64,000 nucleotides of DNA from an uncultured Alphaproteobacteria bacterium (GTDB lineage: Bacteria; Pseudomonadota; Alphaproteobacteria; Micropepsales; Micropepsaceae). This document shows positions 42,604 to 51,431 of this stretch, one piece after another; within the stretch, counting starts at the first letter, position 1, and each line of letters begins with the position of its first letter. The translations under genes were made by a program, and so were the position numbers. Where the stretch lies: contig CADEFU010000001.1 of the NCBI GenBank assembly GCA_902826695.1, positions 1 to 64,000 on the forward strand, written 5' to 3'. The notes beneath the pieces were generated by a model that made no database searches, had not been told where the DNA came from, and worked only from the letters and a program-made list of their open reading frames with translations.

Positions 42604-43095
42604 TTAGTCGATGCGGTTGACGATCGGTGTTTGGACGCACTTCGCCAGGTTATGGATGCCGCCGTAGATGGTGTGGCCGACGAGGTAGACCGCGCCCTCC
42701 GGCACGGCGGTGCCTTGCGGGATTTGCATTGTGATCGCCTCGCCCGATTGCGAGGGCTCGGCTTTGGCGACATGGTTCGTGTCGCGGAAGCCTTTGCAGG
42801 CTCCGCCGTGGTCGCCGTGGCCAGTGTCGTCGTGCGTGCCGGCGCCACCCACTTCTAGGCCCCAGTGGACCATGTAGACATCTACGCCCTTCTCGTCCGG
42901 CGCGCGGCCTAGCGTGATCGTGCCGCCGATCGTGGGGCCGGGGTCGGTGTCTTCGAATGCAATGGAGGTGGGACCGTAGTTCGTGCCGCTGACGCGCGGG
43001 TAGATGAGGTCGGGGCCGCCGATGAAGACGGCCGCGGCGCCGCCGCCGACGATGACGACCGCGAGCGCCACGACGATCTTTAACCAGCGGGGCAT
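42604..43095 (-). CDS. Membrane-anchored or secreted protein of unknown function
   Basis: The 163-residue protein has one hydrophobic segment at residues 6-25 (signal or anchor) and a soluble domain with TIGGTITLGRAPDEKGVDVYMVHWG, a His/Asp-rich loop (GTHDDTGHGDHGG) and two cysteines. The histidine-rich loop could bind metal; this is a guess. It lies between mlaF and the Rieske gene on the same strand with short gaps. Confidence 0.65.
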   Translation of the reverse strand: MPRWLKIVVALAVVIVGGGAAAVFIGGPDLIYPRVSGTNYGPTSIAFEDTDPGPTIGGTITLGRAPDEKGVDVYMVHWGLEVGGAGTHDDTGHGDHGGACKGFRDTNHVAKAEPSQSGEAITMQIPQGTAVPEGAVYLVGHTIYGGIHNLAKCVQTPIVNRID

Positions 43096-43105
43096 GGGTG
43101 CACTC

Positions 43106-43873
43106 CTATTTCGCGAGTTCCATTTTTATCGGGCCTTCGGCGCGGCCGTGGATGAACTGGTCCACGTAAGGGTTGCCGGAGTTGTCGATGTCTTCTTTGC
43201 GGCCTGACCAGATGATCTTACCCTTGTAGATCATCGCGATTTTGTCGGCGATCTTGCGAGCGCTCGCCATGTCGTGGGTGATCGACAGGGTAGTCACGCC
43301 CATGTCCTTCACGGTTGCCACGATCAGATCGTTGATGACGTCGGCCATGATCGGGTCGAGGCCGGTCGTCGGTTCGTCGAAGAAGATGATCTCGGGTTCC
43401 GCCGCGATGGCCCGGGCCAGGCCGACGCGCTTTTGCATGCCGCCTGAGAGTTCGCTTGGCGAGAGTTCGCCGACTTCGGGGCCTAAACCCACTTTGGCGA
43501 GCTTCTTGATGGCAATCTCTTTCGCTTCGGCGCGGCCGAGGCCGCGGCCTTGGATGAGGGCGAAGGCGACGTTCTCCCAAACCTTCAGCGAGTCGAATAG
43601 AGCAGCGGCTTGGAACAGCATCCCAAACTTGCGGTTTACGTCTTCGCGGGCCCGGCCGGTCAGGCGGGTGATTTCGCGGCCGTCGACTTTGATCGAGCCC
43701 TTGTCGGGCGTGATCAGGCCCAAGATGCTTTTCAGCGTCACCGATTTGCCGGTGCCGGAACCGCCGATGATGACGAGGGATTCGCCCGGATCGACAGAGA
43801 GATCCACACCGTCCAGGACGACTTTGGCGCCGAAGCGCTTCGCTACGCCTTTGAGTTCGATCTTCGGGGTCAC
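43106..43873 (-). CDS. mlaF: ABC transporter ATP-binding protein, MlaF type
   Basis: The 255-residue ATPase has Walker A GGSGTGKS, the Q-loop (MLFQAAALFDSLKVWENVAF, typical of Mla/Mce ATPases), signature SELSGGMQKR, Walker B IIFFDEPTTGLDP and the switch histidine ITHD. It powers the Mla/Mce-type phospholipid transporter of the inner membrane. The GTG start overlaps the mlaE stop as GTGA. No mlaD gene follows here, unlike the usual operon. Confidence 0.9.
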   Translation of the reverse strand: MTPKIELKGVAKRFGAKVVLDGVDLSVDPGESLVIIGGSGTGKSVTLKSILGLITPDKGSIKVDGREITRLTGRAREDVNRKFGMLFQAAALFDSLKVWENVAFALIQGRGLGRAEAKEIAIKKLAKVGLGPEVGELSPSELSGGMQKRVGLARAIAAEPEIIFFDEPTTGLDPIMADVINDLIVATVKDMGVTTLSITHDMASARKIADKIAMIYKGKIIWSGRKEDIDNSGNPYVDQFIHGRAEGPIKMELAK

Positions 43874-44646
43874 CGGCCACCTCCGAAGAAGAGCGATGTC
43901 ATCATGTAGTTCGCGGCGAGGATAAGAATTGCAGCGGATACGACGGCGTTTGTGGTCGCGGCGCCGACGCCTTGGGCGCCGCCCTTGGAGTTGTAGCCGT
44001 GGTAGCAGCCCATCAGCGCGATGATGAAGCCAAAGACGGCTGCCTTCCAAAGGCCGGAGGTGACGTCGCCGATCTTCAGGAAGTCGGCGGTGTTCTTCAG
44101 GTAGCTGGCGGAGTTGTAGTCGAGCGAGTAGACGCCAACGACCCAGCCGCCCATGACGCCGATGACGTCGCCGATGCCAACGAGTATCGGCATTGTGATG
44201 ACGGCGGCGATGAGGCGCGGCGCGACCAGGTATTTGAACGGGTTCGTGGCCAGCGTGACCAGCGCGTCGATTTGTTCTGTGACGCGCATGGTACCAAGTT
44301 CGGCGGCGATGGCGGCAGAGACGCGGCCCGCGACCATCAAGCCCGCCATAACGGGGCCGAGCTCGCGGGTGATGCCAAGAACGACGATTTGCGGCACAAG
44401 CGTTTCGGCGCCGATCTCGCTGCCAACGGCAATCTGCAGTGCGAGCGCGCCGCCGGTGAAGAAGGCGGTCAAGCCCACGACCGGCAGCGAGAAGTAGCCG
44501 ATGCGCATGATCTGCTGAAAGATCAGCCGGCCGTAGATCGGCGGCATGAAGGCGAGCGGCACCGCCTTCATCGCGAATTCGAAGATGCGGCCGATCTCGC
44601 TCAAGAGCGCGATGACAAAGCGACCGACGAGGGCGAGCGGGTTCAT
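43870..44646 (-). CDS. mlaE: ABC transporter permease, MlaE type
   Basis: The 258-residue membrane protein has about five or six segments and the MlaE signature: GRLIFQQIMRIGYFSLPVVGLTAFFTGG, VLGITRELGPVMAGLMVAGR, SAAIAAELGTMRVTEQIDAL. It forms the membrane part of a phospholipid transporter with MlaF. It begins four bases after the alr stop, so alr, mlaE and mlaF are probably transcribed together. Confidence 0.92.
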   Translation of the reverse strand: MNPLALVGRFVIALLSEIGRIFEFAMKAVPLAFMPPIYGRLIFQQIMRIGYFSLPVVGLTAFFTGGALALQIAVGSEIGAETLVPQIVVLGITRELGPVMAGLMVAGRVSAAIAAELGTMRVTEQIDALVTLATNPFKYLVAPRLIAAVITMPILVGIGDVIGVMGGWVVGVYSLDYNSASYLKNTADFLKIGDVTSGLWKAAVFGFIIALMGCYHGYNSKGGAQGVGAATTNAVVSAAILILAANYMMTSLFFGGGR

Positions 44647-44650
44647 GGCG

Positions 44651-45709
44651 TCAACGCGCTCCGATGTAGTTGCGTGTGATGCGGTCGCCCAGCCGCGTGT
44701 AAATCTCGTATGGGGCCGTGCCTGCCGTTGTGGCGATTTCGTCAACGGTTTGGTTCGCGCCGATGAATTCGACCTCGGCGCCGGCGTGGGCGTGCTGCTC
44801 CGGCACGTTCGTGACGTCGAGCGTGGTCAGGTCCATCGATACGCGCCCGACGATCGGACATTTGACGCCTGAAATCACACCGTGCCCCCGGTTGGACAGC
44901 GAACGCATCAGCCCATCCGCATAGCCGATCGCGGCAATGCCAAGCCGCCGCGGTCCGCTTGCAGCATAGGTGGCTCCGTAACCGACGGTATCCCCCCTGT
45001 CAATCGAGCGCACCTGGAGCAGGGGGGCGGTCAGGCGAACGGTGCCGCGCATGGGGTTTTCGGGCGATTTCCCGGGGTTTCCGCCGTAGAGCGCAATGCC
45101 GGGCCGGACCAAGTTGAACGCGTAGTCTGGTTTGAGGAAACAACCGCCCGATGCAGCGAGCGACAGGGTCGTGTGCGGGAATCGTCGGCTAAGGGATTTG
45201 AAGCGCGTGAGTTGCTCGGCGTTCTTCTCATGGTCAGGATCGTCGGAGGAGGCGAGATGGCTCATCACGAGTGCGGGTGCGATCGAGCCGTCGATGGTGA
45301 CTAGATCGGCCTCGGAGAGGCCAAGCCGCGACATGCCGGTGTCGAGATGGAGCGCGGCGCTGGTGCGCAGGCCCGACTTCAGCCAGTCGCTCACATGGCC
45401 CGCACTCGAGAGAACGGGGGACAGGTTGTGGTCGGCGAACAACGCTCTGTGCGCCGAGGTATAACCGTGGAGGACGTAGATGGTATGGGCGGGGATGGCT
45501 GCACGAAGGTCGGCACCTTCTTCAACGTGGGCGACGAAGAATGTCTTGCACCCGGCGGCCGCAAGCGCTTGCGCGATCGGCTTCGCACCGAGACCGTATC
45601 CGTCCGCCTTTACAACGGCGGACACTTCCGCCGGCTTCACCTGCGCGATGAGGCGGCGGTAGTTCTCGACGATTGCGGCGAGATCAATGGTGAGTGTCGG
45701 GCGGGTCAT
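44651..45709 (-). CDS. alr: Alanine racemase
   Basis: Alr makes D-alanine for peptidoglycan with PLP. The 352-residue protein has the PLP lysine in VVKADGYGLGA (Lys34), the mid-domain HLDTGMSRLG, the catalytic tyrosine region DTVGYGATYAA and a C-terminal beta domain with CPIVGRVSMD. I chose the ATG at 45709 (MTRPTLTIDL), the normal start for the family. It follows dnaB on the same strand. Confidence 0.95.
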   Translation of the reverse strand: MTRPTLTIDLAAIVENYRRLIAQVKPAEVSAVVKADGYGLGAKPIAQALAAAGCKTFFVAHVEEGADLRAAIPAHTIYVLHGYTSAHRALFADHNLSPVLSSAGHVSDWLKSGLRTSAALHLDTGMSRLGLSEADLVTIDGSIAPALVMSHLASSDDPDHEKNAEQLTRFKSLSRRFPHTTLSLAASGGCFLKPDYAFNLVRPGIALYGGNPGKSPENPMRGTVRLTAPLLQVRSIDRGDTVGYGATYAASGPRRLGIAAIGYADGLMRSLSNRGHGVISGVKCPIVGRVSMDLTTLDVTNVPEQHAHAGAEVEFIGANQTVDEIATTAGTAPYEIYTRLGDRITRNYIGAR

Positions 45710-45852
45710 TTGCACGCTCGCAGCCACGCGTCATGGCCTGAGATGGGTTGGGGGATGGAAAGCACGCAAATCACCTACCGCGAATGGGCCGGCAGGGTAG
45801 CTTTGTTTGCGGGGCCATAGAAGCGGGGCACCGCGGCAAATTCGGCTTGCCG

Positions 45853-47415
45853 CTAGGATTCCAACGTGTCGGGGTCTGGCGTACCTGACGGTGCCGGCTC
45901 GGCCGCTTGGGCTGGCGGGCGGGGTTTGACGGAGATTGTTTTCACATCCGAGTAGGCGTCGGGGCCGCGGTCCTCGGAGGCGCGGTTGCGGAAGCGGGTG
46001 AACATGGCGTCGAAATGCAACGTTACCTTGGCCGTTGGGCCGTGGCGGTGCTTTTCGACCAAGACGTCGGCCAGGCCCTTCGTCGCTTCGAACTTCTCTT
46101 GCCACTTTGGCCGTGCCGGGTCGTCGAGCGCCGGTTCCTTGGTGGCGAGATAGTATTCTTCGCGGTAGATGAACATCACGACGTCGGCGTCCTGTTCGAT
46201 CGAACCGGATTCGCGAAGGTCGGCCAAGGTCGGGCGTTTGTCGTCTCTGTTGTCCACGCCGCGCGAAAGCTGCGAGAGCGCGATGATCGGGACGTTCAGT
46301 TCCTTGGCGAGCGTTTTCAGGCCCTTACTGATTTCCGTGACTTCCTGGACGCGGCTTTCGCTGTTTCGTTTCGAACTCGAGCCGGTGAGGAGCTGCAAGT
46401 AGTCAACGATGATGAGCCCGAGCCCGCCGGAGCGCGCTAGGCGCCGTGCACGGGCGGCGACTTGAGCGATCGAGAGACCGCCGGTGTCGTCTACGTACAA
46501 TGGCAAGTGTTCGAGTTCGGTCGAGACGCTGATCAACGCGTTGACGTCGCGTTCTTGAAGCTTGCCGCGGCGGATGTATGAGCCGGGGACTTCGGCTTGT
46601 TCGGCGAGAATACGCGTTGCGAGCTGCTCGGCCGACATTTCGAGCGAGAAGAAGGCGACGCGTGCGCCGGATTCGCCTTGGGTTTGGTGCCACTGACGAG
46701 CGGCTTGAAAGGCCATGTTCGTGGCGAGCGACGTCTTGCCCATGGCGGGGCGTGCCGCCAGGATGATGAGATCCGAATTCTGAAAGCCGCCGAGCAGGCT
46801 GTCGAGGTCGATGAAGCCGGTGCTGACGCCCGTGATGTGGCCGGCAGCTTTGAAGGCGCGCTCCGCGACTTCGACGGCACCGGTGACTGCTTGGCGGAAC
46901 GATTTGAAGCCGCCGCCGAAGCGGCCCTTCTCGGAGATGTTGTAGAGGTGCTTTTCCGCTTCCTCGACTTGCTCGGCGGTCGAAAGGTCCACTGGCGGGT
47001 CGTAGGCGAGGTTGACGATCTCTTCGCCGACGCGGATCAACTCGCGGCGTTGAGCAAGTTCGAAGATGAGCTTGCCGAAATCGGCGGCGTTGATCACCGA
47101 CGGTGCGAAGCGCGTCAGCTCGGCAAGGTATTCGGCGCCGCCGACGTCCTTCATCGCGGCGTCCAACGAAAAATAGGGGCGCAGCGTTACCGGCGAGGCG
47201 AGTTGGCCCTTGCGAACGACGCGGGCGATCGCTTCGAAGATGCGCTTGTGCAGCGGCTCGTGGAAGTGGTCGGCCTCAAGGAAGCCCGACACGCGTTCGA
47301 ATGCATCGTTGTTGATCAGAATCGCGCCCAGCAACGCTTGTTCCGCTTCGGCATCGAAGGGCGTTTGGCGGATCTTTTCCGCAGCGTCGGATTTGGGTGC
47401 GATGGCAAGGCTCAT
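45853..47415 (-). CDS. dnaB: Replicative DNA helicase
   Basis: The 520-residue protein has the DnaB N-terminal domain (FDAEAEQALLGAILINNDAFE) and the RecA-like C-terminal domain. Walker A is ARPAMGKTSLA (about 221-231), IIVDYLQLLTGSS supplies Walker B, and SQLSRGVDNRDDKRP is present. DnaB unwinds DNA at the replication fork. The C-terminus has a proline-rich tail. No intein is present. Gene order rpsF-rpsR-rplI-dnaB-alr. Confidence 0.97.
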   Translation of the reverse strand: MSLAIAPKSDAAEKIRQTPFDAEAEQALLGAILINNDAFERVSGFLEADHFHEPLHKRIFEAIARVVRKGQLASPVTLRPYFSLDAAMKDVGGAEYLAELTRFAPSVINAADFGKLIFELAQRRELIRVGEEIVNLAYDPPVDLSTAEQVEEAEKHLYNISEKGRFGGGFKSFRQAVTGAVEVAERAFKAAGHITGVSTGFIDLDSLLGGFQNSDLIILAARPAMGKTSLATNMAFQAARQWHQTQGESGARVAFFSLEMSAEQLATRILAEQAEVPGSYIRRGKLQERDVNALISVSTELEHLPLYVDDTGGLSIAQVAARARRLARSGGLGLIIVDYLQLLTGSSSKRNSESRVQEVTEISKGLKTLAKELNVPIIALSQLSRGVDNRDDKRPTLADLRESGSIEQDADVVMFIYREEYYLATKEPALDDPARPKWQEKFEATKGLADVLVEKHRHGPTAKVTLHFDAMFTRFRNRASEDRGPDAYSDVKTISVKPRPPAQAAEPAPSGTPDPDTLES

Positions 47416-47563
47416 GACGACCTTTAGAAACGCAAAAGGGGTTCGCGGCGCAATCGACCTTCGCGTGATATCCCACGATCTTTTTCAGCGGGACTTGCGT
47501 GCTTGCAGAACTTTCTTCTTGCCAAGCGGCTGTCGATTCGTACGGCAGGATAGTAGCGCGCAA

Positions 47564-47600
47564 AGAAAAAGGCCGCGAGGTGTTTCCTCGCGGCCCCTAT
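47564..47600 (-). terminator. Rho-independent terminator behind rplI
   Basis: On the minus strand GGCCGCGAGG, a 5-base loop and CCTCGCGGCC form a perfect 10-bp stem followed by TTTTTC. It lies about 28 bases after the rplI stop and ends the rpsF-rpsR-rplI transcript before dnaB. Confidence 0.85.
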
Positions 47601-47623
47601 TTCCGGTCGTTTCCTGATTGGTC

Positions 47624-48316
47624 TTATTCTTCTTTCTTCTTCTTAGTCTTTTTGGCGGCTGGTTTTTCGTCCGCAGTTTCTGAATCGTCGGCCTTGGCTG
47701 CGGCCTTCTTTTCTTTCTTCGGCTTGGCGTCGGCTTCCGGAGCTTCTTCCTCGGCGTCGTCGAGGCCCTTGCCGGCGTTCGGGTTGTCGAACATGGCATC
47801 GGCTTCAACGCGGGCTTGTTCAGCCTCAGTCAGGATCACGTTCTCGCCGCGCGCTTGGCGTTCGGCTTCTTCGACCGTACGGGCGACGTTGATCGTGACG
47901 CTGACGCGGACTTCGGGGTGCAGCGCGACTTTCACCTCGTGCAAGCCGAGCGTCTTCATCGGCTTGTCCAGGATGACCTGGTTGCGGTTGACACTGACGC
48001 CGCCAGTGGTGACCGCCTCGGCGATGTCGCGCGTCGATACGGAGCCGTAGAGCATGCCCGTCTCGCCCGCTTGACGCAGGATGACGAACGTTTGCTTGTC
48101 GAGCTTCTTCGAAACGCTTTCGGCTTCCGCCTTCTGCGAGAGGTTGCGGGCCTCGAGTTGCGCCTTTTCTTTTTCAAAACGTGCGATGTTGTCTTTGGTC
48201 GCGCGCAGCGCCTTCTTGCGCGGCAGAAGGAAATTGCGGGCGAAGCCGTCCTTCACCTTCACAATGTCGCCCATCTGGCCGAGCTTTTCGACGCGTTCGA
48301 GCAGGACTACTTGCAT
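47624..48316 (-). CDS. rplI: 50S ribosomal protein bL9 with long charged C-terminal tail
   Basis: The first ~150 residues are a normal bL9 ([32 protein letters not shown], two domains joined by the long helix). About 80 further residues are acidic and lysine/alanine-rich, ending in KKTKKKKEE. Ordinary bL9 has about 150 residues; extended C-termini occur in alphaproteobacteria. It is the last gene of the S6-S18-L9 operon, directly before a strong terminator. Confidence 0.95.
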   Translation of the reverse strand: MQVVLLERVEKLGQMGDIVKVKDGFARNFLLPRKKALRATKDNIARFEKEKAQLEARNLSQKAEAESVSKKLDKQTFVILRQAGETGMLYGSVSTRDIAEAVTTGGVSVNRNQVILDKPMKTLGLHEVKVALHPEVRVSVTINVARTVEEAERQARGENVILTEAEQARVEADAMFDNPNAGKGLDDAEEEAPEADAKPKKEKKAAAKADDSETADEKPAAKKTKKKKEE

Positions 48317-48331
48317 GGTCTTATCTCCTGC

Positions 48332-48721
48332 TTACGAAACGACATAGGGCAGGAGCGCAAGGAAGCGGGCGCGCTTGATCGCCTTGGCGAGTTCGCGTTG
48401 CTTCTTGGCCGAGACTGCCGTGATGCGTGAGGGGACGATCTTGCCGCGCTCGGAGATAAAGCGCGAGAGCAGCTTGCCGTCCTTGTAATCAATCTTCGGC
48501 GCGTTCGCGCCTGAGAACGGGCACGTCTTGCGCCGGCGGAAGAATGGGCGACGTCCGCCGCCACCACCGCCGCCGAAGCCGCCGCCGCCTTCGCGGTCGC
48601 CGCGTTCTCCGCGCTCGCCACGATCGCCGCCGCCGCCGAAGCCACCGCGGCCTCCGCCACCACCACCACCGTAGCCGCCACCGCCGCCACTACCGCCGCC
48701 ACCAACGTATCCGCCGCTCAT
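48332..48721 (-). CDS. rpsR: 30S ribosomal protein bS18 with glycine-rich N-terminal extension
   Basis: Residues ~57-129 are a standard bS18 ([51 protein letters not shown]). In front lie about 56 residues made almost only of glycine with some Arg, Glu, Asp and Tyr (GGGGYGG-like runs and [11 protein letters not shown]). There is no Met within this stretch to offer a later ATG, and the ATG at 48721 overlaps the rpsF stop as ATGA, so the extension should be translated. S18 is normally 70-90 residues. Confidence 0.95.
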   Translation of the reverse strand: MSGGYVGGGGSGGGGGYGGGGGGGRGGFGGGGDRGERGERGDREGGGGFGGGGGGGRRPFFRRRKTCPFSGANAPKIDYKDGKLLSRFISERGKIVPSRITAVSAKKQRELAKAIKRARFLALLPYVVS

Positions 48722-49128
48722 GACGCCACTCCTTCATCCGATGCTTCGTATCCGCCGGGCTCGTCCTCACGGCGGCCCCACTTCGCGTCACGGCGTTCTT
48801 TCGCCTGCTTCGCGAGCATGCCGGCCGAGGGACCCTCTTCGAGCTCTTCAACGCGCACCGTCAGTTGACGGATGACGTCTTCGTTGAGGCGCAGTTGGCG
48901 CTCCATCTCGGCGACGGCTGCTGCCGGCGCGTCGATGTTGAAGAGAACGTAGTGACCCTTGCGGTTCTTGTTGATCTTGAAGGTCAGCGACCGCAGGCCC
49001 CAAGCTTCATGCTTGGTGACTTTGCCGCCACCGGCTTCGATGACGCCTTTCATTTGCTCGGTCAGCTGATCGACCTGCGCTTGCGCCGCGTCTTGGCGCG
49101 CGATGAAGACATGCTCGTATAACGGCAT
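48718..49128 (-). CDS. rpsF: 30S ribosomal protein bS6
   Basis: The 136-residue protein is bS6: [44 protein letters not shown] and [21 protein letters not shown] are typical. It is slightly extended by a charged C-terminal tail, as in other alphaproteobacteria. GAGG precedes the ATG. S6 and S18 bind each other in the 30S platform, and their genes overlap here by four bases. Confidence 0.96.
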   Translation of the reverse strand: MPLYEHVFIARQDAAQAQVDQLTEQMKGVIEAGGGKVTKHEAWGLRSLTFKINKNRKGHYVLFNIDAPAAAVAEMERQLRLNEDVIRQLTVRVEELEEGPSAGMLAKQAKERRDAKWGRREDEPGGYEASDEGVAS

Positions 49129-49222
49129 GGGAGCCTCATTTTTGGCTGCGGCGTCCCTGACACGGCCCCCTTGGCAGTGCAGCGACGATGGTCCTGGAGA
49201 AGCTGTCGGGCAACTGCCCCAA

Positions 49223-49239
49223 GGAACCCAACGGGTTCC
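49223..49239. promoter_or_regulatory. Hairpin in the rpsF leader region
   Basis: GGAACCC, a 3-base loop and GGGTTCC form a perfect 7-bp hairpin about 95 bases upstream of rpsF, on the side of its leader RNA. S6:S18-binding leader structures are known for rpsF in several bacteria, but I could not match that motif here. No T-run follows. Confidence 0.25.
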
Positions 49240-49373
49240 GCGCCCTCCGGCCGCAGCCGGTTTCGGAAGGCGCGGACTATACGGATTTGAGCTTTGTGGG
49301 CAAGGGTCGCGGTGGCCTTGAAACTGGCGGAATTGCCGCATGGAATGACGGCCAGAACCTAACGGAGGACAGA

Positions 49374-49940
49374 ATGCGCAGATTGGCCTTGGTGGTAGGG
49401 GCGGCTTTGGCGCTCGGCGGGTGTGAGCAGATGTGCGGGGCGGCCGGTCCGAAGCCCGCCGTGCCGCTTGCGCAGGCCTGCGCGAAGCCGTTTGAGCGGA
49501 CGGTATCGTTTACGAGCGCTCAGCCGAACGATCGGCTGGTTGTTGAGGCGCTGGGGCCGGATTGTTCGAACCCTGCGATTTTGGCGCGGGTGTTCGATAG
49601 CAATGGTCGGCTTGTCTACGCGGAGATGGAGAGCGGGAAGCTCTTGATGAGTGTCGAAGGCTTTCCGCCCGGCGGCGGTTCGGCGCAGGGCGCAGTGGAA
49701 GCGGCTTACGACATTGGTGGACCCAATTCGCTGAACTTGCCGGCATGGCTAGGCGGACCGGCGCCGGCACCAGCGCCCTATGGTGCGTTTGAGGTGTTGG
49801 TGCCGCAACCCGCATACGAACGGCTTCGGCGTCTGAATGCGCCGACGCTTATCAAGCGTGGCGGGTTTGAGAGCGGCACGATTTACATTTACGACCCCGA
49901 GAACGCACACGCAGTCGCTGTCGCGAAGTTCGCCGTTTAA
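49374..49940 (+). CDS. Lipoprotein of unknown function
   Basis: The 188-residue protein has a signal peptide with lipobox LGGC (Cys18). The mature part contains several cysteines near its start and a beta-rich region ([40 protein letters not shown]). The frame is open upstream to 49188, but GGAGG lies six bases before the ATG at 49374, so this start is clear. Family not recognised. Confidence 0.75.
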   Translation: MRRLALVVGAALALGGCEQMCGAAGPKPAVPLAQACAKPFERTVSFTSAQPNDRLVVEALGPDCSNPAILARVFDSNGRLVYAEMESGKLLMSVEGFPPGGGSAQGAVEAAYDIGGPNSLNLPAWLGGPAPAPAPYGAFEVLVPQPAYERLRRLNAPTLIKRGGFESGTIYIYDPENAHAVAVAKFAV

Positions 49941-50114
49941 CGCGGGTCGAAGAGCGTCCCACTTTGGGACTCGTTAGTACGGTGTTTGCACTAACGGCCG
50001 TTAGGTTTCGCAGCGCCCGCAAAGCACTGCGATTAACTCAATTTTTTTGCAATTCGTTTGCAGACTACACGCGAGGATGATCGACGCGCTGAAAGGCGTG
50101 GAAGGAGTACGGTC

Positions 50115-51365
50115 ATGCGCAAGTTCGTTGGCGGTTTTGCTTTGGTGGTTGCGAGTCTTCTCGCTTCGACGCGAGCTACTGCGGGAGATTCGCAGTCTGC
50201 GTGGCGCTTGGTGAGCAGCGCCGGCGACGTCGCGGTGACGTCGAACGGCCTGATCCGGGTTGCGGTGAGGCCAAAAGACGAACTGACTCCAGGATCGGTC
50301 GTCACGACCGGTGCCGGCGGGCGTGTTGTGCTTCGCCGTGGCGAAGAGCAGATTGTTCTACAGCCCAAGAGCCGCGTGACGCTTGCTGCCGACAACGATG
50401 TCGGTACGCACATCACGCAGGATTTGGGCTCGGTGATTTTCAGCATCGGGAAGCGCAACCGGCCGCACTTTGAGGTCGATACGCCGTTCTTGGCGGCGAT
50501 CGTGAAGGGTACCTCCTTCGTTGTTTCGGTGGACGAGACGGCGGCATCGGTGCAAGTGACCGAAGGTGCGGTCGAAGTCGCAACGCCTTGGCGCGATGCC
50601 GTGACGCTCGTTAAGCCGGGCTCGACCGTGCGCGTGCGCCGGGAAATGACCACGCAGATTGATTTCATGAACGGCAACAAAGTTTCGCGCACGATCCGCG
50701 GCTATGAAGGCGGCTGGCCGGGACGCGGTGGTGCGCCGACGCCGATCGACACCGGTACGACCACGACCGCCAGCGCGGCCGGGCTGTCATCGGCTTCGGG
50801 CTCTGGCGGAACGTCGGTTGATGATCCGCGCGGCGTGGACGATCCGCGCGGTGTTGACGATCCGCGTGGGGTTGACGATCCGCGCGGCGTCGATGACCCT
50901 CGTGGCGTGGACGATCCGCGCGGTGCCACAGGCTTGTCGGGCACCGGTACGACCAGATCGGGTGCGAGCGAGCTGCGCGATGGTGGATCTGCGGACATCG
51001 CGTCGGCGTCCGGGACTGGCGGCGCGAGCGTCAATGGTGCGCCGCAGTTGACGGGCGGTTCGAGCCGTAGTGCCGGCGAAATCCGCGTCGCGGCTGCCAA
51101 ACCTGTGGATGACGGCAAGTCCATGAGCGATACCGGCCCGCAGACGTCGCTTGCCAACATGCCGGTTCCGGCTGCGCGGCCTGTGAGTGCAGAGCCGAAC
51201 AAGGCCGTCGCTAAGCGGAACAACGCGCGGGCTTCGCGGCGGGACCAAGGCGAGTTCCCGGTTATGGAGATCGCGCTCGGCGGGCTTGGGTTGTTGCTCT
51301 ACATCCTTGCCAGCCACATGTGGGGTTCGATGCGGAACGCGAAGCCGGTTCGCGTACGCCGCTAG
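50115..51365 (+). CDS. FecR-domain protein with six VDDPRG repeats
   Basis: The 416-residue protein has a signal peptide (about 1-23) and a FecR-type domain in residues ~50-180 (GSVVTTGAGGRVVLRRGEE, FEVDTPFLAAIVKGTSFVV, VQVTEGAVEVATP). A low-complexity linker contains VDDPRG six times in a row (residues ~235-270), followed by one C-terminal membrane segment (about 387-405). Such FecR-domain proteins without a TonB receptor are envelope proteins of unclear role. GGAAGGAG precedes the ATG. Confidence 0.82.
   Translation: MRKFVGGFALVVASLLASTRATAGDSQSAWRLVSSAGDVAVTSNGLIRVAVRPKDELTPGSVVTTGAGGRVVLRRGEEQIVLQPKSRVTLAADNDVGTHITQDLGSVIFSIGKRNRPHFEVDTPFLAAIVKGTSFVVSVDETAASVQVTEGAVEVATPWRDAVTLVKPGSTVRVRREMTTQIDFMNGNKVSRTIRGYEGGWPGRGGAPTPIDTGTTTTASAAGLSSASGSGGTSVDDPRGVDDPRGVDDPRGVDDPRGVDDPRGVDDPRGATGLSGTGTTRSGASELRDGGSADIASASGTGGASVNGAPQLTGGSSRSAGEIRVAAAKPVDDGKSMSDTGPQTSLANMPVPAARPVSAEPNKAVAKRNNARASRRDQGEFPVMEIALGGLGLLLYILASHMWGSMRNAKPVRVRR
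50817..50924 (+). repeat. 18-bp minisatellite, six units, in frame
   Basis: Six copies of an 18-base unit (GTTGATGATCCGCGCGGC and variants) code for VDDPRG each. Copies differ mainly at third codon positions, so the protein repeat is kept while the DNA has drifted. Confidence 0.9.
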
Positions 51366-51395
51366 CGCTCAGGTTCGTGACTGTGTGTAGCGAGG

Positions 51396-51422
51396 CACCG
51401 CCTGGTTTGACGCCAGGCGGTG
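51396..51422 (+). terminator. Rho-independent-type hairpin between convergent genes
   Basis: CACCGCCTGG, a 7-base loop and CCAGGCGGTG form a perfect 10-bp stem 30 bases after the FecR-domain gene. The T-run after it is poor (TCTTGCGTTT), but the position between two convergent genes supports a bidirectional terminator. Confidence 0.6.
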
Positions 51423-51431
51423 TCTTGCGTT

